Source of the DNA: Cytobacillus firmus
GTDB lineage: Bacteria; Bacillota; Bacilli; Bacillales; Cytobacillaceae
Length of the DNA stretch: 59,136 nt
Assembly: GCF_023715565.1 (NCBI RefSeq)
Contig: NZ_JAMBOJ010000030.1
Location: forward strand, 1-59,136
Direction: 5' to 3'
Of this stretch, positions 7,881 to 19,887 are shown piece after piece. The translations under genes and the position numbers were made by a program. The notes below the pieces were generated by a model that did not search any database, was not told the DNA's origin, and saw only the letters and a program-made list of their open reading frames with translations. Every line of letters starts with the position of its first letter. The stretch's first letter is position 1.

Positions 7881-8434
7881 TATTGATCAAATTCAAATTT
7901 TGAATAACAATCAATGGAGAAATCTGCATAAGGGTTCGGATTGCGGAACGCACAGGTTCTGATGCCGATTTGCCTTGCAGGAATTAAATCTGTATCCTGG
8001 TCGCCAATGGCCAAATCAATATGATAACGATAGTGAAGATATTCATATGATTCCGGATGCGGCTTTAAGGAAAAACCATCATATTCCGGGCAGATCACTT
8101 CTTCAAAATAGGAAGTGAGATTCCAATACTCCAGCAGCTCCTCCGTGGAACGCCGGTTTCGATGGGTCACGAGGACATTTACGTTATTTCGCTCTAATAT
8201 ACCTCTTACATATGGGAATAAAGGCTTCTTATTATGCTTAATAGCCGATTCCAATTTACGAAAATCTTTAATTTTTTCAGGAGGAACATCAAATTTCTGA
8301 TAGGCTGTTCCGTTTTTAAGGGGCAAGAGAACTTCCTCCAAATCGAGTTCTTTGCCGGAGATGCCGATAAAGGCCTGAACCAAAGTTGGCCAAGTATCCA
8401 GGATCGTGCCATCTAAATCCCAAAGAACATTCAT
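7880..8434 (-). CDS. HAD-superfamily hydrolase, phosphoglycolate-phosphatase-like
   Basis: 184-residue cytosolic phosphatase of HAD subfamily IA. Motif I is DLDGTILDT near the N terminus, with the Asp nucleophile. Motif II is VLVTHRNR (Thr). The C-terminal acidic motif is GDQDTDL. The small helical cap lies between motifs I and II. The frame extends to 8491, but ATG 8434 is placed by AAGGAGGTTAATTTTT. Substrate cannot be predicted. It is monocistronic, with metH upstream on the same strand but separated by a terminator. Confidence 0.88.
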   Translation of the reverse strand: MNVLWDLDGTILDTWPTLVQAFIGISGKELDLEEVLLPLKNGTAYQKFDVPPEKIKDFRKLESAIKHNKKPLFPYVRGILERNNVNVLVTHRNRRSTEELLEYWNLTSYFEEVICPEYDGFSLKPHPESYEYLHYRYHIDLAIGDQDTDLIPARQIGIRTCAFRNPNPYADFSIDCYSKFEFDQ

Positions 8435-8492
8435 AAAAATTAACCTCCTTGCTATAAATTCATAGTAAAGGCTGAGAAAGGGCAAAGGCAAA

Positions 8493-8516
8493 TACCCGGC
8501 AGTTTTCTGCCGGGTA
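8493..8516 (-). terminator. Terminator of the methionine operon
   Basis: A 10-bp perfect stem TACCCGGCAG/CTGCCGGGTA (8493-8502, 8507-8516) immediately beyond the metH stop. The T-run on the minus strand is short (TATTTG), so efficiency is uncertain. Confidence 0.7.
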
Positions 8517-8520
8517 CCCT

Positions 8521-11500
8521 TTATCTCAATACATTAAAATATCTGGCTTCCGGATGGGCAAATACCATCGCAGATACAGAGGCCTCAGGCTCCATCATGC
8601 ATTCTTCAGTAAGCTGGACACCTATATCTTCAGGGCTAATAAGCTTAAACAGCTTTTTCTGGTCCTCAAGCTCAGGGCACGCAGGATATCCATACGAAAA
8701 GCGCTGCCCCTGGTATTTCGCTGCAAAACGGTCTTTCATCGTCATTTCAATCGGATCTGGGAAACCCCAGCGATCACGGATCTGGCGATGAATCAGCTCA
8801 GCAAGACCTTCAGCCGTCTCTAAAGCCAGTGACTGCAGAGCATGGCTTTCCAGGAATCTGCCTTCTGCTTTCAAACGGTCTGCTATACCGCGGATACCTT
8901 TCCCGGCTGTTACAGTAAAGAACGAAACATAATCCATTTGACCGCTGTCTTTCGATTTAAGGAAATCTGCAAGACATAAGAATGGTTCTGTCTCCTGACG
9001 CGGAAATTCGAATGTTTCGATGACCGTTTTTTCATCTTCTGCATAAATCAGAACCTTATCACCATCAGACTGGGCAGGGAAGAATTGATAAACAGCTTTT
9101 GGCTCTATCCAGTTATTTTCTTTTGCTTCAGCAATCAATTCATCAACCATTGTGTTAATTTTCATGGCTTTTTCATCTTTTTCTGCAAGCAGCTTTTGCA
9201 GGTTTCCTTTTAAACCAAGGTGATGGCCAATCAGCATTTGCTTGTTAATATACGGTTCAATATGTGAAAGAGAATAGGATTTCAGCAAATGCCGTTTTAA
9301 ATCTTTTGGAACAAATACAGGTACTTGTGTGCTTACTGTTGGTCTAGGCTTTACTGCAACAGCCACTGATCCGCCACGGTCATAAGGTACTGCATTAAGG
9401 GCTGCTTCCAGTTTTTCTTCCTGCTGGATTCGAAGCCTCTCAGCCTCTTCAGGCTCCTGAAGCTGATTGGCTAATGCGAGACCGTTCATAGCATCCTTGG
9501 CATACAAAACGAGACCGCCATATTCCTTAGAAATTTTAGTATCCGTAAATTTCCTTGAAAGGGCGGCGCCGCCAACTAAAATCGGAATATCAATTCCAGC
9601 CTGTTTCATGTCGTGTGCCGTTATGACCATCTGCTGTGCAGATTTAACAAGCAGACCTGAGAGGCCAACCATATCCGGATTCTCATGCCTGATGTTTTCG
9701 ATTAGTTCAGCAGGGGAGACTTTGATTCCCAAATCTATCACTTCATATCCATTATTGCTTAAAATAATATCCACAAGATTTTTCCCTATATCATGAACAT
9801 CGCCTTTAACGGTCGCCAGGATGATTTTCCCCTTTGATGAAGATTGAGCAGCACCTTTTTCCATATGGGGTTCAAGATAAGCAACAGATGCTTTCATAAC
9901 CTCGGCGCTCTGCAAAACCTCTGCGACAATCAGCTGATTATCATTGAACAATCTTCCGACTTCCTTCATTCCGTTCATTAAAGGCCCATTAATGATATCC
10001 AGGGGAGCAGGGTATGTCTGGAGTGCAAGCTCGAGATCCGGGAGAAGCCCTTCTTTTGTTCCTTCGAGAATATAATAGCCCAGGCGTTCTTCAAGTGTCA
10101 TATCCGGAAGAACACTTTTGCTTTCTTTTTTCTTACCCCGGTAAAATTCAGTGAAAATGGCAAGTGATTTATCAGTAGTTTCAAAAAGCAGCTTTTCAGC
10201 CATTAAGACCTCTTCTTTTGAAATGGAAGCAAACCTCTCGAGTTTTTCTGTATTCACTATCGCATAATCCAGACCGGCCTGTGTACAGTAGTACAGAAAT
10301 ACAGAATTCAATATTTCCCTTCCGACAGGAGGGAGGCCGAATGATACATTACTGATTCCCAGAATGGTTTGTACCTCCGGAAGTGCTTCTTTAATAAGCC
10401 TGATTCCATCGACTGTTGCCTTTGCTGACCCGATGTATTGCTCATCTCCTGTGCCGACAGGGAAGACGAGAGGGTCAAAAATAAGATCCTGCGGCGGAAC
10501 ATGGTATTTATTCACAAGCAAATCATATGAACGCTTTGCAATATCAAGTTTGCGTTCCGCCGAAACACCCATTCCTTCTTCATCAATTGTTCCTACCACT
10601 ACAGCCGCACCATAGCGGTGGATAAGCGGTGCGATTGCCTCGAATCTTTCCTCGCCATCCTCGAGGTTAATCGAATTTATGATGGCTTTCCCCTGTGAAT
10701 AGGTGAGAGCCTTCTCGATTACTGCTTCGTCAGTTGAATCAATGACAATAGGGACCTTAATTTTCTTTACTAATTCCTTGATAAAGTTCTCAACATCCTG
10801 CATTTCATCACGATCTGGATCTGCAAGGCATATATCAATAACATGGGCACCGCCTTTTACCTGTGCACGGCCAATTTCAGCAGCTTCCTCGAACTTTCCT
10901 TCAGCAATCAGCCTTTTAAACTTGCGGGAGCCAATTACATTTGTGCGCTCTCCGACCATAATAGGCCTTAAGGTCGGGTCGTCATAAATCAGAGGTTCAA
11001 TTCCGGAAACTTTATGAAGGGAACTTCTCTCATAATTCCTTGGTTTATAATTTTTTACTGACTCAGCAATTGCCTGAATATGTTCCGGGGTGGTTCCGCA
11101 GCAGCCGCCGACAATATTCAGCCAGCCTTCCTTGGCAAATCCTTCAAGCTTGCTCGCCAGTGATTCGGGTGTTTCATGGTACTGTCCTTCTTCATCAGGC
11201 AATCCGGCATTTGGATAGCAGCTGACAGCAGTAGAAGCCAATCCTGACAAGGAGCGGATATGGTCCTGCATGAATTCGGGCCCTGTTGCACAGTTGAGTC
11301 CAACTGCCAGCGGCTGCATGTGTTCAAGCGAAATATAAAAAGCTTCAATCGATTGGCCTGCAAGGGTTGTACCCATCGGTTCAATCGTTCCCGAAACAAT
11401 CAGCGGAAGTTTAATTCCCGTCTTTTTTGATGCCTTTTCGATGCCGATAAATCCAGCTTTTACATTCAGCATGTCCTGGCTGGTTTCCAGTAGGAGAAGG

Positions 11501-11970
11501 TCTGCACCGCCTTCGATTAATCCTCTGGCCTGCTCCTCATAAGCTGCTATCATGTCTTCAAATGTAGAACCGCCTGTTACACTCAGCGTCTTCGTTGTAG
11601 GACCCATGGCGCCAGCCACATATCTCGGCCATTCAGGAGTTGAAATGCTGTCCGCAGCTTCCCTGGCAATTTCTACAGCAATTTTATTCAATTCATATGC
11701 TTTTTCTTCCAGATCATAATCAGCAAGAACAATGCTGGTTGCACCGAATGTATTGGTTTCAATAATATCTGCACCGGCCTTTAAATATTCAAGGTGAATA
11801 TGTTCAATCACAGAAGGTGCCGTAATGTTTAAATATTCGTTGCAGCCTTCATATTCCTCGCCGCCGAAATCATCTGCCGAAAGATTGGCCCTCTGAAGCA
11901 TGGTGCCCATAGCTCCGTCCATAATCAGGATTTTCTTTTTTAACTGCTCCTGCAGTGATGGTTTAAGCAT
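8521..11970 (-). CDS. metH: Cobalamin-dependent methionine synthase MetH
   Basis: 1149 residues, four modules as in full-length MetH: homocysteine-binding barrel with the zinc Cys pair ([11 protein letters not shown], about 300); pterin-binding barrel (about 340-610, [15 protein letters not shown]); cobalamin cap and Rossmann domain with the cobalt-ligand motif DVHDIGKN (about 740); and a C-terminal AdoMet reactivation domain ([11 protein letters not shown]). It transfers methyl from methyl-THF to homocysteine through methylcobalamin. ATG 11970 is set by AAGGAGGAAACAAC; it overlaps the end of yitJ by 8 bp. Last gene of the S-box operon. B. subtilis instead relies on cobalamin-independent MetE. 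Confidence 0.97.
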   Translation of the reverse strand: MLKPSLQEQLKKKILIMDGAMGTMLQRANLSADDFGGEEYEGCNEYLNITAPSVIEHIHLEYLKAGADIIETNTFGATSIVLADYDLEEKAYELNKIAVEIAREAADSISTPEWPRYVAGAMGPTTKTLSVTGGSTFEDMIAAYEEQARGLIEGGADLLLLETSQDMLNVKAGFIGIEKASKKTGIKLPLIVSGTIEPMGTTLAGQSIEAFYISLEHMQPLAVGLNCATGPEFMQDHIRSLSGLASTAVSCYPNAGLPDEEGQYHETPESLASKLEGFAKEGWLNIVGGCCGTTPEHIQAIAESVKNYKPRNYERSSLHKVSGIEPLIYDDPTLRPIMVGERTNVIGSRKFKRLIAEGKFEEAAEIGRAQVKGGAHVIDICLADPDRDEMQDVENFIKELVKKIKVPIVIDSTDEAVIEKALTYSQGKAIINSINLEDGEERFEAIAPLIHRYGAAVVVGTIDEEGMGVSAERKLDIAKRSYDLLVNKYHVPPQDLIFDPLVFPVGTGDEQYIGSAKATVDGIRLIKEALPEVQTILGISNVSFGLPPVGREILNSVFLYYCTQAGLDYAIVNTEKLERFASISKEEVLMAEKLLFETTDKSLAIFTEFYRGKKKESKSVLPDMTLEERLGYYILEGTKEGLLPDLELALQTYPAPLDIINGPLMNGMKEVGRLFNDNQLIVAEVLQSAEVMKASVAYLEPHMEKGAAQSSSKGKIILATVKGDVHDIGKNLVDIILSNNGYEVIDLGIKVSPAELIENIRHENPDMVGLSGLLVKSAQQMVITAHDMKQAGIDIPILVGGAALSRKFTDTKISKEYGGLVLYAKDAMNGLALANQLQEPEEAERLRIQQEEKLEAALNAVPYDRGGSVAVAVKPRPTVSTQVPVFVPKDLKRHLLKSYSLSHIEPYINKQMLIGHHLGLKGNLQKLLAEKDEKAMKINTMVDELIAEAKENNWIEPKAVYQFFPAQSDGDKVLIYAEDEKTVIETFEFPRQETEPFLCLADFLKSKDSGQMDYVSFFTVTAGKGIRGIADRLKAEGRFLESHALQSLALETAEGLAELIHRQIRDRWGFPDPIEMTMKDRFAAKYQGQRFSYGYPACPELEDQKKLFKLISPEDIGVQLTEECMMEPEASVSAMVFAHPEARYFNVLR

Positions 11971-13813
11971 GTTGTTTCCTCCTTGAAAGCCGTTCGGTTG
12001 TCTCACGGGCATAGTTTGATAACTCGACAGTCATTTCATAGCGCATAAATGGTGTGATAAGGTAAATGCCATTAAACAGCTCTGCTGCAGCGTCGATCAG
12101 CGACTTGGCAATGGCAATGCCTTCAGCGCCGGCTTTTGCAGGATCATCCTTTAATGTGGCCATTCTGTTTCTAATACTGTCTGAGATCTTAATCCCAGGG
12201 ACTTCATTATGAAGAAACTCCGCATTACGGCTGCCGGTAAGAGGCATTAAGCCTATATAAACAGGTGCTTTTAAATCTTTCACAGCTTCATGAACCTCAA
12301 GCAGCTTCTCTTCAGAAAAAACAGGCTGCGAGATGAAATAGTCTGCACCGTGTTCAATTTTCTTTTCAAGCCTTCCAACAGCTTTTTCCAATGAACGGAC
12401 ATTGGGGTTAAAAGCACCCGCAACAGAAAAGGCTGCTTTCTGGCCTAAGTCTTTCCCTGAAAAAGATAATCCTTCATTTAGCTGCTTGATCATATTTATC
12501 AGTTCAAATGAAGATACATCATACACAGAAGAGGCCCCCGGAAAATCACCAACACGGGCCGGGTCTCCTGTTACAGCAAGAATATCATTTAACCCTAGGG
12601 CATGCAGACCCATTAAATGGGATTGAAGCCCGATGATGTTACGATCCCTGCAAGTTACATGTACAAGTGGCCGCAATCCTGTCTGCTGTTTGACAAGATA
12701 ACCAAGTGCAGAGTTGCATACCCGTGGTGAAGCAAGTGAATTATCCGCTAGAGTAATTGAATCAATGCCAGCTTCCTTCAATGCTTTGGCACCTTCAAAA
12801 AAGCGGACAGTATCAAGCTTCCTTGGCGGATCGAGCTCAACAATCACCGATGGCCTTTCTCTGACAATATCCTGAAGGGGAGGGAGCTCTCTTGATGATT
12901 CCGTTTTTTCTGTTACGATCACTTTGTTAGCTGCTTTGATCTCTTTTTCCTCGATTGGCGGACGCCCTTTTAACACATCCGCAAATGCCTTGATATGGTC
13001 AGGTGTTGTTCCGCAGCAGCCTCCAAGCAGACGGACGCCTTGATTTCGAAATTCGATTGCAGACTGCCGGAAATAGTCTGCATCACCTTCATAATGAAAT
13101 TTGCCGTCGGTATAAGCAGGAATACTGGCATTTGGATATGCAGACAGATAGGCATGCTTTGGCAAAGGTACACTTTCAAGTGTATTCAGCATATGATGGG
13201 GGCCAAGACGGCAATTGATTCCCACTACATCCGCGCCAATGCCATCGAGCCTTGCCAGCGCATCAGAAATTGAAGTCTGGTTCTGCAGGACACCCGCTTC
13301 CTGAAGGGATACCTGCGCGATAATCGGCAAATCGGTTTCTTTTCTGGCAATAGCCAGAACCGTCTCAAGTTCCTCAAGATCATAATACGTTTCCAGCAAG
13401 ATGCCGTCCACATCTTCCAGCAGCAGACAATAAAGCTGCTCACGGAAGCTTCTTTTTATTTCCTCAAGTGTGATCATATTCGGTTTGAAGCCTCTGATTC
13501 CGCCAACAGTACCGGCAACATATGCACGGTCCCCGGCAGCTTTTTTGGCGATCCGGGCTGCAGCACTGTTTATTTCTTTCACAGATTCTTCAAGTCCATA
13601 TCGCTGGAGTTTAAGATAATTGGCCGCGTACGTATTGGTTTGAATCAATTCAGCTCCCGCGCCTATGTACGCTTCATGGATATGCTGAATTTGTTCAGAT
13701 TGAGAGAGATTCAATTCTTCAAAACAGCTGTCTGTACCATAGGAGTAGAGGAGAGTTCCCATCGCGCCATCAGCTATGATGATTTCATTCTTTAATTTAT
13801 TCAGGAAACTCAT
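11963..13813 (-). CDS. yitJ: Bifunctional homocysteine S-methyltransferase / methylene-THF reductase
   Basis: 616 residues in two parts, as in B. subtilis YitJ. Residues 1-300 are a homocysteine methyltransferase barrel with zinc-binding [11 protein letters not shown] and the start [12 protein letters not shown]. Residues about 320-610 are a MetF-type reductase ([27 protein letters not shown]) that reduces methylene-THF to methyl-THF. It feeds MetH directly downstream, whose start codon lies inside this gene's last codons. ATG 13813 is preceded by GGGGGTGATACG. The gene follows metC by 4 nt. The methyltransferase half may be redundant with MetH or act on another methyl donor. Confidence 0.95.
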   Translation of the reverse strand: MSFLNKLKNEIIIADGAMGTLLYSYGTDSCFEELNLSQSEQIQHIHEAYIGAGAELIQTNTYAANYLKLQRYGLEESVKEINSAAARIAKKAAGDRAYVAGTVGGIRGFKPNMITLEEIKRSFREQLYCLLLEDVDGILLETYYDLEELETVLAIARKETDLPIIAQVSLQEAGVLQNQTSISDALARLDGIGADVVGINCRLGPHHMLNTLESVPLPKHAYLSAYPNASIPAYTDGKFHYEGDADYFRQSAIEFRNQGVRLLGGCCGTTPDHIKAFADVLKGRPPIEEKEIKAANKVIVTEKTESSRELPPLQDIVRERPSVIVELDPPRKLDTVRFFEGAKALKEAGIDSITLADNSLASPRVCNSALGYLVKQQTGLRPLVHVTCRDRNIIGLQSHLMGLHALGLNDILAVTGDPARVGDFPGASSVYDVSSFELINMIKQLNEGLSFSGKDLGQKAAFSVAGAFNPNVRSLEKAVGRLEKKIEHGADYFISQPVFSEEKLLEVHEAVKDLKAPVYIGLMPLTGSRNAEFLHNEVPGIKISDSIRNRMATLKDDPAKAGAEGIAIAKSLIDAAAELFNGIYLITPFMRYEMTVELSNYARETTERLSRRKQHA

Positions 13814-13817
13814 CGTA

Positions 13818-15002
13818 TCACCCCCGCTGTAGAATCGATTGTTTTGATTGTTCTGCAGCAGATAATGCTGCCTTAAAATCTTCTATAATATCATCTGCAC
13901 TCTCCAGTCCAACAGAAAGACGGAGAAGGCTGTCTGTAATTCCGCGCTGTTCTCTTTCCGATGCAGGCATGGCTGCATGAGACATTTTGGCAGGGTACGA
14001 GAGGATGGATTCAACCGCTCCAAGACTTACTGCAAAAACAGGAATTTTTGCATTTTCCACAAAGACTCTCATTGACTGTTCATCTTCAAGTTCAAATGAT
14101 AGAACAGCTCCTGCGTTCACAGCCTGTTTTTTCTGGATTCCATAGCCGGGATGCTCGGCAAAGCCCGGGTAATGAACTTTCTTTACTTCCGGATGTTCAT
14201 GAAGGAAACGGGCTATTTTCTCAGCTGATTTCACAGACTGATCAAGCCTTACCTGGAGCGTTTTAATGCCCCTTAAGACAAGCCAGGCATCCTGAACACC
14301 GAGAACAGCTCCAAAGGAATTCTGGAGAAAGGAAAGTCTTGCTCCTAATTCAGGATCTTTCACAACCGCCAGGCCTGCCACGACGTCGCTATGTCCGGAT
14401 AAAAATTTGGTCGCACTGTGAAGTACAATATCTGCACCTAAAGCAAGCGGTTTTTGCAGGGCAGGGGTCAGAAAAGTATTATCCACAAATGTCAGGGCCC
14501 CATGCTGCTTGGCAAGTTTGCTGATGGCCTGTATATCGGTCACTTTCAGCAGCGGATTGGATGGTGTCTCAACATAGAATACCTTTGTGTTTGGACGGAT
14601 GGCTGCCTTTACTTCCTCCAGATTTGTCATATCAACAAATGTGTGTTCAATGCCAAAACGAGAGAGAACCTCTGTAGTCATGCGGTAGGTTCCGCCATAT
14701 ACGTCTTCTGTAATGACAACATGATCACCCTGTGATAAGAGAAGGAAAGCCGTAGAAATAGCCGCCATTCCTGAAGAAAAGGCAAATCCTCTGACTCCTT
14801 CTTCTAGATCCGCGATGACCTCTTCAAGAGCTTCCCTTGTTGGATTCAGGCTGCGGCTGTAATCATATTTCCCAAATGCATCAATATCTTTTTGATGAAA
14901 TGTGGAGGCATGCTGGATCGGTACACTGACAGCTCCTGTTTCCGGATCGAATTTATGATTATTGTGAAGTAATTTTGTTTGGAAAGTGTAGTTTATGCTC
15001 AT
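13818..15002 (-). CDS. metC: Cystathionine beta-lyase MetC
   Basis: 394-residue PLP-dependent Cys/Met-metabolism enzyme that splits cystathionine into homocysteine, pyruvate and ammonia. The PLP lysine is in [11 protein letters not shown], the phosphate-binding SSGMAA near residue 77 and the substrate-binding [10 protein letters not shown] near 46. Its order behind metI and its sequence character match B. subtilis MetC (YjcJ). ATG 15002 overlaps the metI stop as ATGA, and AAAGGAGGCAG lies within the end of metI, so the two are translationally coupled. Confidence 0.93.
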   Translation of the reverse strand: MSINYTFQTKLLHNNHKFDPETGAVSVPIQHASTFHQKDIDAFGKYDYSRSLNPTREALEEVIADLEEGVRGFAFSSGMAAISTAFLLLSQGDHVVITEDVYGGTYRMTTEVLSRFGIEHTFVDMTNLEEVKAAIRPNTKVFYVETPSNPLLKVTDIQAISKLAKQHGALTFVDNTFLTPALQKPLALGADIVLHSATKFLSGHSDVVAGLAVVKDPELGARLSFLQNSFGAVLGVQDAWLVLRGIKTLQVRLDQSVKSAEKIARFLHEHPEVKKVHYPGFAEHPGYGIQKKQAVNAGAVLSFELEDEQSMRVFVENAKIPVFAVSLGAVESILSYPAKMSHAAMPASEREQRGITDSLLRLSVGLESADDIIEDFKAALSAAEQSKQSILQRG

Positions 15003-16111
15003 CGTACTGCCTCCTTTACAATCATTGAAAAAGCATGTTCCAGATCCGCCTTCAAATCTTCTGCATTTTCGATTCCAACCGAGAAACGCAGAAGCCTGTT
15101 ACAGACACCGGTTTCCTTACGGATTTCTTCAGGGATGTCAGCATGCGTCTGTGTTGCAGGATAGGTGATAAAACTCTCGACTCCGCCAAGGCTTTCAGCA
15201 AAGGAGATAAGGGAGAGGCTCTGCAGAAAAGGATTCACCCAGGATTCATCCTGTACCCGGAACGATATCATGCCTCCTTTTCCAGGATATAGAACATCCT
15301 TAACGGCTTCATGTCCTGATAAGAAAGACGCCAGTTCCCTGGCATTTTTCTCATGCCGTTCCATACGGAGAGAAAGGGTCTTCATGCCTCTGATTAGAAG
15401 CCATGAATCAAAGGGGCTAAGGACTGCACCAACAGCGTTATGGTTCATAGCAAGATCCTCACACAGCTGCTTGCCTTTTGCGACAATTAACCCGGCAAGG
15501 ACATCGTTGTGGCCGCCAAGGTATTTTGTAGCACTATGAATGACAATATCAGCTCCAAGCTTTAGCGGCTGCTGAAGAAGGGGGGTATAAAATGTGTTAT
15601 CCACGACCAGGAGAACATTATGCTGTTTTGCAATGTCCGCTATCAGTCCAATGTCTGTCTCTTCCATCAGCGGATTAGTTGGGGTTTCCAGAAATATAGC
15701 CTTTGTTTTTTCACTGATAAGCTCTTCAACATTTGCAGGATTGCTAGTATTCACATATTTGCTTTCCAGTCCCCACTTTTTAAAGCCTTGTTCAAGCAAG
15801 CGGTAGGTTCCACCGTAGAGATCTTTAGAAACAATCCATTCATCACCTGATTGGAAGAGTGAAAGAATAGTAAGTATAGCCGCCATTCCAGAACTGCATG
15901 CATATCCTTGATCGCCTTCTTCCAAATCGGCGATTGCCTTTTCAACCAGCTGGCGGGTAGGATTGCCTGTACGGCTATAGTCGAATCCTGTAGACTGGCC
16001 AATACCTTCGTGGCGGTAGGCAGTGGAGAAGTACACAGGCGGATTGACTGCACCTGTTGCGGATTCGCTTCTGTTTCCAATTTGCGCTAATTTGGTGTCA
16101 ATATTATACAT
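14999..16111 (-). CDS. metI: Cystathionine gamma-synthase / O-acetylhomoserine thiolyase MetI
   Basis: 370-residue PLP enzyme, first gene of the methionine operon. It condenses O-acetylhomoserine with cysteine (or sulfide), giving cystathionine or homocysteine. PLP lysine in SATKYLGGHND; substrate motif FDYSRTGNPTRQ; SSGMAA near 72. Start ATG 16111 lies about 9 nt after GAAGGAGTG; a GTG four codons upstream is inside that ribosome binding site. It is only 25 nt from the S-box terminator, so its transcription depends on riboswitch read-through when SAM is low. Confidence 0.93.
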   Translation of the reverse strand: MYNIDTKLAQIGNRSESATGAVNPPVYFSTAYRHEGIGQSTGFDYSRTGNPTRQLVEKAIADLEEGDQGYACSSGMAAILTILSLFQSGDEWIVSKDLYGGTYRLLEQGFKKWGLESKYVNTSNPANVEELISEKTKAIFLETPTNPLMEETDIGLIADIAKQHNVLLVVDNTFYTPLLQQPLKLGADIVIHSATKYLGGHNDVLAGLIVAKGKQLCEDLAMNHNAVGAVLSPFDSWLLIRGMKTLSLRMERHEKNARELASFLSGHEAVKDVLYPGKGGMISFRVQDESWVNPFLQSLSLISFAESLGGVESFITYPATQTHADIPEEIRKETGVCNRLLRFSVGIENAEDLKADLEHAFSMIVKEAVR

Positions 16112-16135
16112 GCTGATATACACTCCTTCGTCATA

Positions 16136-16170
16136 ATAAAAAAAGCCTTCTATAAGAAGAAGACTTTTTA
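16136..16170 (-). terminator. S-box expression-platform terminator
   Basis: On the minus strand, AGTCTTCT (16165-16158) pairs with AGAAGGCT (16151-16144, one G-U pair), followed by TTTTTTT. The upstream AAGAAGAA segment overlaps the 3' strand of the aptamer P1, the usual arrangement for switching between anti-terminator and terminator. Confidence 0.9.
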
Positions 16171-16186
16171 GTGTGATTAGCCATTC

Positions 16187-16303
16187 TTCTTATCTTTCAA
16201 GTTTCAAAAAACTTGCAGGAATTAGCACCTTTTCAATCAAAAAAATGACTGCTGGTTGCTGAGGCGTCGTCGGGCCTTACCCTCGACCTCTCTGGATAAG
16301 AAA
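16187..16303 (-). ncRNA. SAM-I (S-box) riboswitch aptamer
   Basis: Reading the minus strand from 16303: TTTCTTATCC begins P1, followed by the conserved AGAGAGG and GAGGG. Then come the AAGGCCCGACGACGCCTC region and AGCAACC (P2 and its kink/pseudoknot side), GGTGCTAATTCC (P4/J regions), and GATAAGAA closing P1 at 16187. These are the invariant elements of the SAM-I class. SAM binding should stabilise P1 and permit the terminator at 16136-16170, shutting off metI-metC-yitJ-metH. A possible promoter (TTGACT at 16355-16350, TAGTAA at 16334-16329, only 15 nt apart) lies upstream. Confidence 0.97.
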
Positions 16304-16493
16304 TCAATTATTAAATTTTCTCTAAACTTTACTACAGTAAACCGTTAATAGTCAACACTTTTTTGAATATTTCATGTATTGATTTAAAATGAATCTTTTT
16401 GGCATAAACTGTTATAGGTAGACCGCTTTAAAATTCAGAATATTTCATTTATAATAATGATGAACATAATATTTTTCTTGGAGGGAAGCTTTT

Positions 16494-16733
16494 ATGCAAG
16501 AACATAGTCATTGTCTTCACAGATTTGCCGAAACAGATGGGCCGGCAGTTTTCCGGTCAATTGATGGCATTGAGGTGAATGTCGCAGGCAGCTTATTTCA
16601 AAAGTGTACAACTTGCGGACATTTTGATTTTCCCGTGAATACCAGAGAAGCTATCGAATCTTCCCTTAAAGAAAAGAGAAAAAATACAAATGAATCGAAA
16701 CAAATCTATATAAATCTGGTAGAAACTTTTTAA
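16494..16733 (+). CDS. Small hypothetical protein with Cys/His cluster (79 aa)
   Basis: Strong ribosome binding site GGAGGGAAGC before ATG 16494, so probably expressed. The N-terminal half is rich in His and Cys (MQEHSHCLHRF) and the middle carries CTTCGH, together a possible metal-binding site; the C-terminal third is a charged helix. I do not recognise the family. It has its own terminator at 16734. Confidence 0.65.
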   Translation: MQEHSHCLHRFAETDGPAVFRSIDGIEVNVAGSLFQKCTTCGHFDFPVNTREAIESSLKEKRKNTNESKQIYINLVETF

Positions 16734-16758
16734 AGCCGAATCCCTTCGGCTTTTTTTA
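16734..16758 (+). terminator. Intrinsic terminator
   Basis: Stem AAGCCGAA/TTCGGCTT with a CCC-type loop and seven T residues, directly after the 79-aa gene. Confidence 0.9.
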
Positions 16759-17049
16759 TATGTTCAGTTACTTCATATTTATAAATGTTTTACCTTTTAC
16801 AAATCATTTTTTTAGAATAAGTAATTGTTAAGAAATTTTTTTAATAGTTTTCCACTATATACATGTTTTTATCTTTGTACAACTAGATTTTACGTGTTAG
16901 AATAGCTGTGGAAACGTTTTATCCTCTGAAAAATATTATTATTCATAAAAATGAATTGTTAATCCATTCTAATGATGGGTATTGTACTTTTAGAGAGCAA
17001 AAACGTATTGAATTTTTTACTTACAAAACAGTTATGGAGGTAATTTTCC
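16759..17049 (+). promoter_or_regulatory. odhA upstream region with promoter and weak cre
   Basis: AT-rich and non-coding. TTGTAC (16875-16880) and TAGAAT (16898-16903) are spaced by exactly 17 nt and form a good sigma-A promoter. TGGAAACGTTTTAT at 16909-16922, at the likely transcription start, matches the CcpA cre consensus at 12 of 14 positions, so glucose repression is possible but unproven. The leader is about 140 nt. Confidence 0.5.
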
Positions 17050-19887
17050 ATGAAAAAGCCATCTAACGGTGAGGGACCTTTTGAACAAGGATTTCATGGC
17101 CCAAACCTTGGCTACGTTATTGAACTTTATGAAAAATATTTAGAGGATCCCTCATCAATTGATCCTGAAATGAAAGAGTATTTTGAAAAAAATGGTTCCC
17201 CTCTTACGAGTGAAGGCACGGGGCAAATGGCTTCATCAACCAATCAGCCATTGAATGCCGGACAGCTTGAGAAGACGCTCGCTGCTATTCGCCTGGCTGA
17301 TACTATCCGCACATATGGCCACTTAGCTGCCGATATTTATCCGCTGGGTAACAATAAATCGGAAACTGCTTTATTTGAACTGAGTAAATATGGCTTAACT
17401 GAAAATGACTTAAAAGAGATCCCTGCTGGTGTCATTACTAAAGATGCCACATATCCTTTACGCAACGGACTTGAAGCAATTGAATTCCTGAAGAGCGCTT
17501 ATATGGGACCCATTGCTTTTGAATTCCAGCATATATTTGATGAAAACGAAAAAGACTGGCTTCGTCGCAAAATAGGGGCCAACAGCCATAAGCTGTCAAT
17601 GCAAAAGACGGAAAAACTGAAGGTTTTAAGAAGGCTGACTGAAGTTGAGGAATTTGAAAAGTTCCTTCATAAAACCTTTGTCGGACAAAAGAGATTCTCC
17701 ATCGAGGGTCTGGATACAATGGTTCCTTTATTAGATGAAATTGTTTCTGAATCTGTTTCGGATGGAGCAAAAACAATTAACATCGGCATGGCACACCGCG
17801 GAAGGTTAAATGTTCTTGCCCATGTGCTTGGAAAGCCGTATGAAATGATTTTCGCGGAATTTCAGCATGCGCCTAATAAAGAACTGGTTCCTTCTGAAGG
17901 ATCTATCGGCATCAACTACGGCTGGACAGGCGACGTGAAGTATCATCTTGGTCTTGATAAACAGATCAAAGATGAGAATACGACCATTGCCAGACTTACA
18001 TTAGCTAACAATCCGAGCCATCTTGAATTTGTTGGTTCACTTGTTGAGGGCTACACTCGAGCTTCACAGGACAACAGAACAAAGGCCGGTTATCCTGAAG
18101 TAGATCCAAAAGCGGCTTTAGCCATTATCATTCATGGAGACGCAGCATTCCCAGGACAGGGGATTGTAGCAGAAACACTTAATCTCGGACAGCTTACAGG
18201 CTATAACACTGGCGGTTCGATCCATATCATTGCCAATAATACTATTGGGTTCACAACAGAATCATATGATTCACGCTCTACCAGATATGCAAGTGATCTG
18301 GCCAAAGGGTATGAGATGCCAATTATGCATGTTAATGCAGACGAACCTGAAGCAGTAGTTGCAGCGGCAAGAATCGCCTGTGAGTATCGTGCTAAATTCC
18401 AGAAGGATATCCTCATCGACTTAATCGGGTACCGCCGTTTTGGACATAACGAGATGGACGAGCCTATGACGACGAATCCTCTTATGTATAATATTGTGCG
18501 CAAGCGGCCAACCGTGAAAGCGCTGTATGCTGAAAAGCTCTTAAATGAAAAGATCATCACCAAAGAGGAAGCTGAAGGCGTCCATAATGAAGTACTGGAA
18601 AAAATGAAGGCAGCTTATGAAAAAGTCCCAAAAGAAAAGAAGGCAGCTGAGTTAACCGATCCTCCTGAAACTGTCGAAAAGGGTCTGCCAAAAATTAATA
18701 CAGCCGTTTCCATTGATAAACTTAAGCAAATCAATGAAGAATTATTAAAATGGCCGGAAGATTTCAAGGTATTTGATAAACTGGGCAAAATTCTGCAGCG
18801 CAGATTGGAAGCGCTTCAAGGGGACGGCAAGATTGATTGGGGTCTCGCAGAAACACTGGCATTTGCAACCATCCTATCTGATGGCACACCTGTCAGACTG
18901 ACTGGCCAGGATTCAGAGAGAGGAACATTTGCACAGAGAAACATTGTTTTGCATGATCACACAACCGGAAAAGCGTATTCACCTTTGCATAAGCTTTCAA
19001 CTGCCAAGGCTTCATTCGCTGTCCATAATAGTCCGTTATCTGAAGCTGCTGTTGTAGGATTTGAATATGGATATAATGTCTTTGCTCCGGAAACGCTCGT
19101 TTTGTGGGAAGCTCAATATGGTGATTTTGCCAATGCAGCACAGGTAATGTTTGACCAGTTTATTGCTGCCGGCCGTGCAAAATGGGGCCAAAAATCAGGT
19201 CTTGTCATGCTCCTGCCGCATGGTTATGAAGGACAGGGACCTGAACATTCAAGTGCGCGCCTGGAACGATTCCTGACTCTTGCAGCTGAAAACAACTGGA
19301 CAGTTGCTAACCTTTCTTCATCAGCACAGTACTTCCATATTTTACGAAGACAGGCTGCCATACTTGGAAAAGAGGAAGTTCGCCCGTTAGTGATCATGTC
19401 TCCGAAGAGTCTGCTTCGCAATCCGACTGTCGCATCAAATGGCATTGAATTGAGCGAAGGAGAGTTCCGATCTGTAATCGAACAGCCTGGTTTAGGCCAA
19501 AATCACGAAAAAGTGAAACGCATCATTCTTGGAACAGGAAAGATTACAATTGATTTAGCCGAAAGCCTGAAAAATTATCCGGATCAGGATTGGTTCCATA
19601 TTTTACGCGTGGAAGAAATTTATCCATTCCCAATGGATCAGATCAAACACACTTTAACCCGTTATCCAAACGTGGATGAAATTGTTTGGATACAGGAAGA
19701 ACCTAAAAATATGGGTGCTTGGAATTTCGTTGAACCAAGACTGAAAGAAATCGCAGGCAGCGATATCGATGTCATTTACATCGGAAGAAGACGCCGCTCA
19801 AGCCCGGCAGAAGGTGACCCGACTGTTCATAAGAAAGAACAAGCACGCATAATAGATGAAACCCTATCGCAGTCTAACGGGCATTAA
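17050..19887 (+). CDS. odhA: 2-oxoglutarate dehydrogenase E1 component
   Basis: 945 residues, as expected for Bacillus OdhA (SucA). It decarboxylates 2-oxoglutarate with thiamine diphosphate and passes the succinyl group to OdhB lipoyl arms. Visible features: the N-terminal OdhB-binding peptide ([18 protein letters not shown]), the ThDP region with [21 protein letters not shown] near 245, and the transketolase-like pyrimidine-binding part with GHNEMDEP and [28 protein letters not shown] precedes ATG 17050. The partner odhB is downstream but, unlike in B. subtilis where they nearly abut, is 256 bp away. Confidence 0.98.
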   Translation: MKKPSNGEGPFEQGFHGPNLGYVIELYEKYLEDPSSIDPEMKEYFEKNGSPLTSEGTGQMASSTNQPLNAGQLEKTLAAIRLADTIRTYGHLAADIYPLGNNKSETALFELSKYGLTENDLKEIPAGVITKDATYPLRNGLEAIEFLKSAYMGPIAFEFQHIFDENEKDWLRRKIGANSHKLSMQKTEKLKVLRRLTEVEEFEKFLHKTFVGQKRFSIEGLDTMVPLLDEIVSESVSDGAKTINIGMAHRGRLNVLAHVLGKPYEMIFAEFQHAPNKELVPSEGSIGINYGWTGDVKYHLGLDKQIKDENTTIARLTLANNPSHLEFVGSLVEGYTRASQDNRTKAGYPEVDPKAALAIIIHGDAAFPGQGIVAETLNLGQLTGYNTGGSIHIIANNTIGFTTESYDSRSTRYASDLAKGYEMPIMHVNADEPEAVVAAARIACEYRAKFQKDILIDLIGYRRFGHNEMDEPMTTNPLMYNIVRKRPTVKALYAEKLLNEKIITKEEAEGVHNEVLEKMKAAYEKVPKEKKAAELTDPPETVEKGLPKINTAVSIDKLKQINEELLKWPEDFKVFDKLGKILQRRLEALQGDGKIDWGLAETLAFATILSDGTPVRLTGQDSERGTFAQRNIVLHDHTTGKAYSPLHKLSTAKASFAVHNSPLSEAAVVGFEYGYNVFAPETLVLWEAQYGDFANAAQVMFDQFIAAGRAKWGQKSGLVMLLPHGYEGQGPEHSSARLERFLTLAAENNWTVANLSSSAQYFHILRRQAAILGKEEVRPLVIMSPKSLLRNPTVASNGIELSEGEFRSVIEQPGLGQNHEKVKRIILGTGKITIDLAESLKNYPDQDWFHILRVEEIYPFPMDQIKHTLTRYPNVDEIVWIQEEPKNMGAWNFVEPRLKEIAGSDIDVIYIGRRRRSSPAEGDPTVHKKEQARIIDETLSQSNGH

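Noticed and set aside
8554..11399. Numerous plus-strand open frames opposite metH.
   Set aside because: Antisense shadows of a clear full-length enzyme; no ribosome binding sites and no family resemblance.
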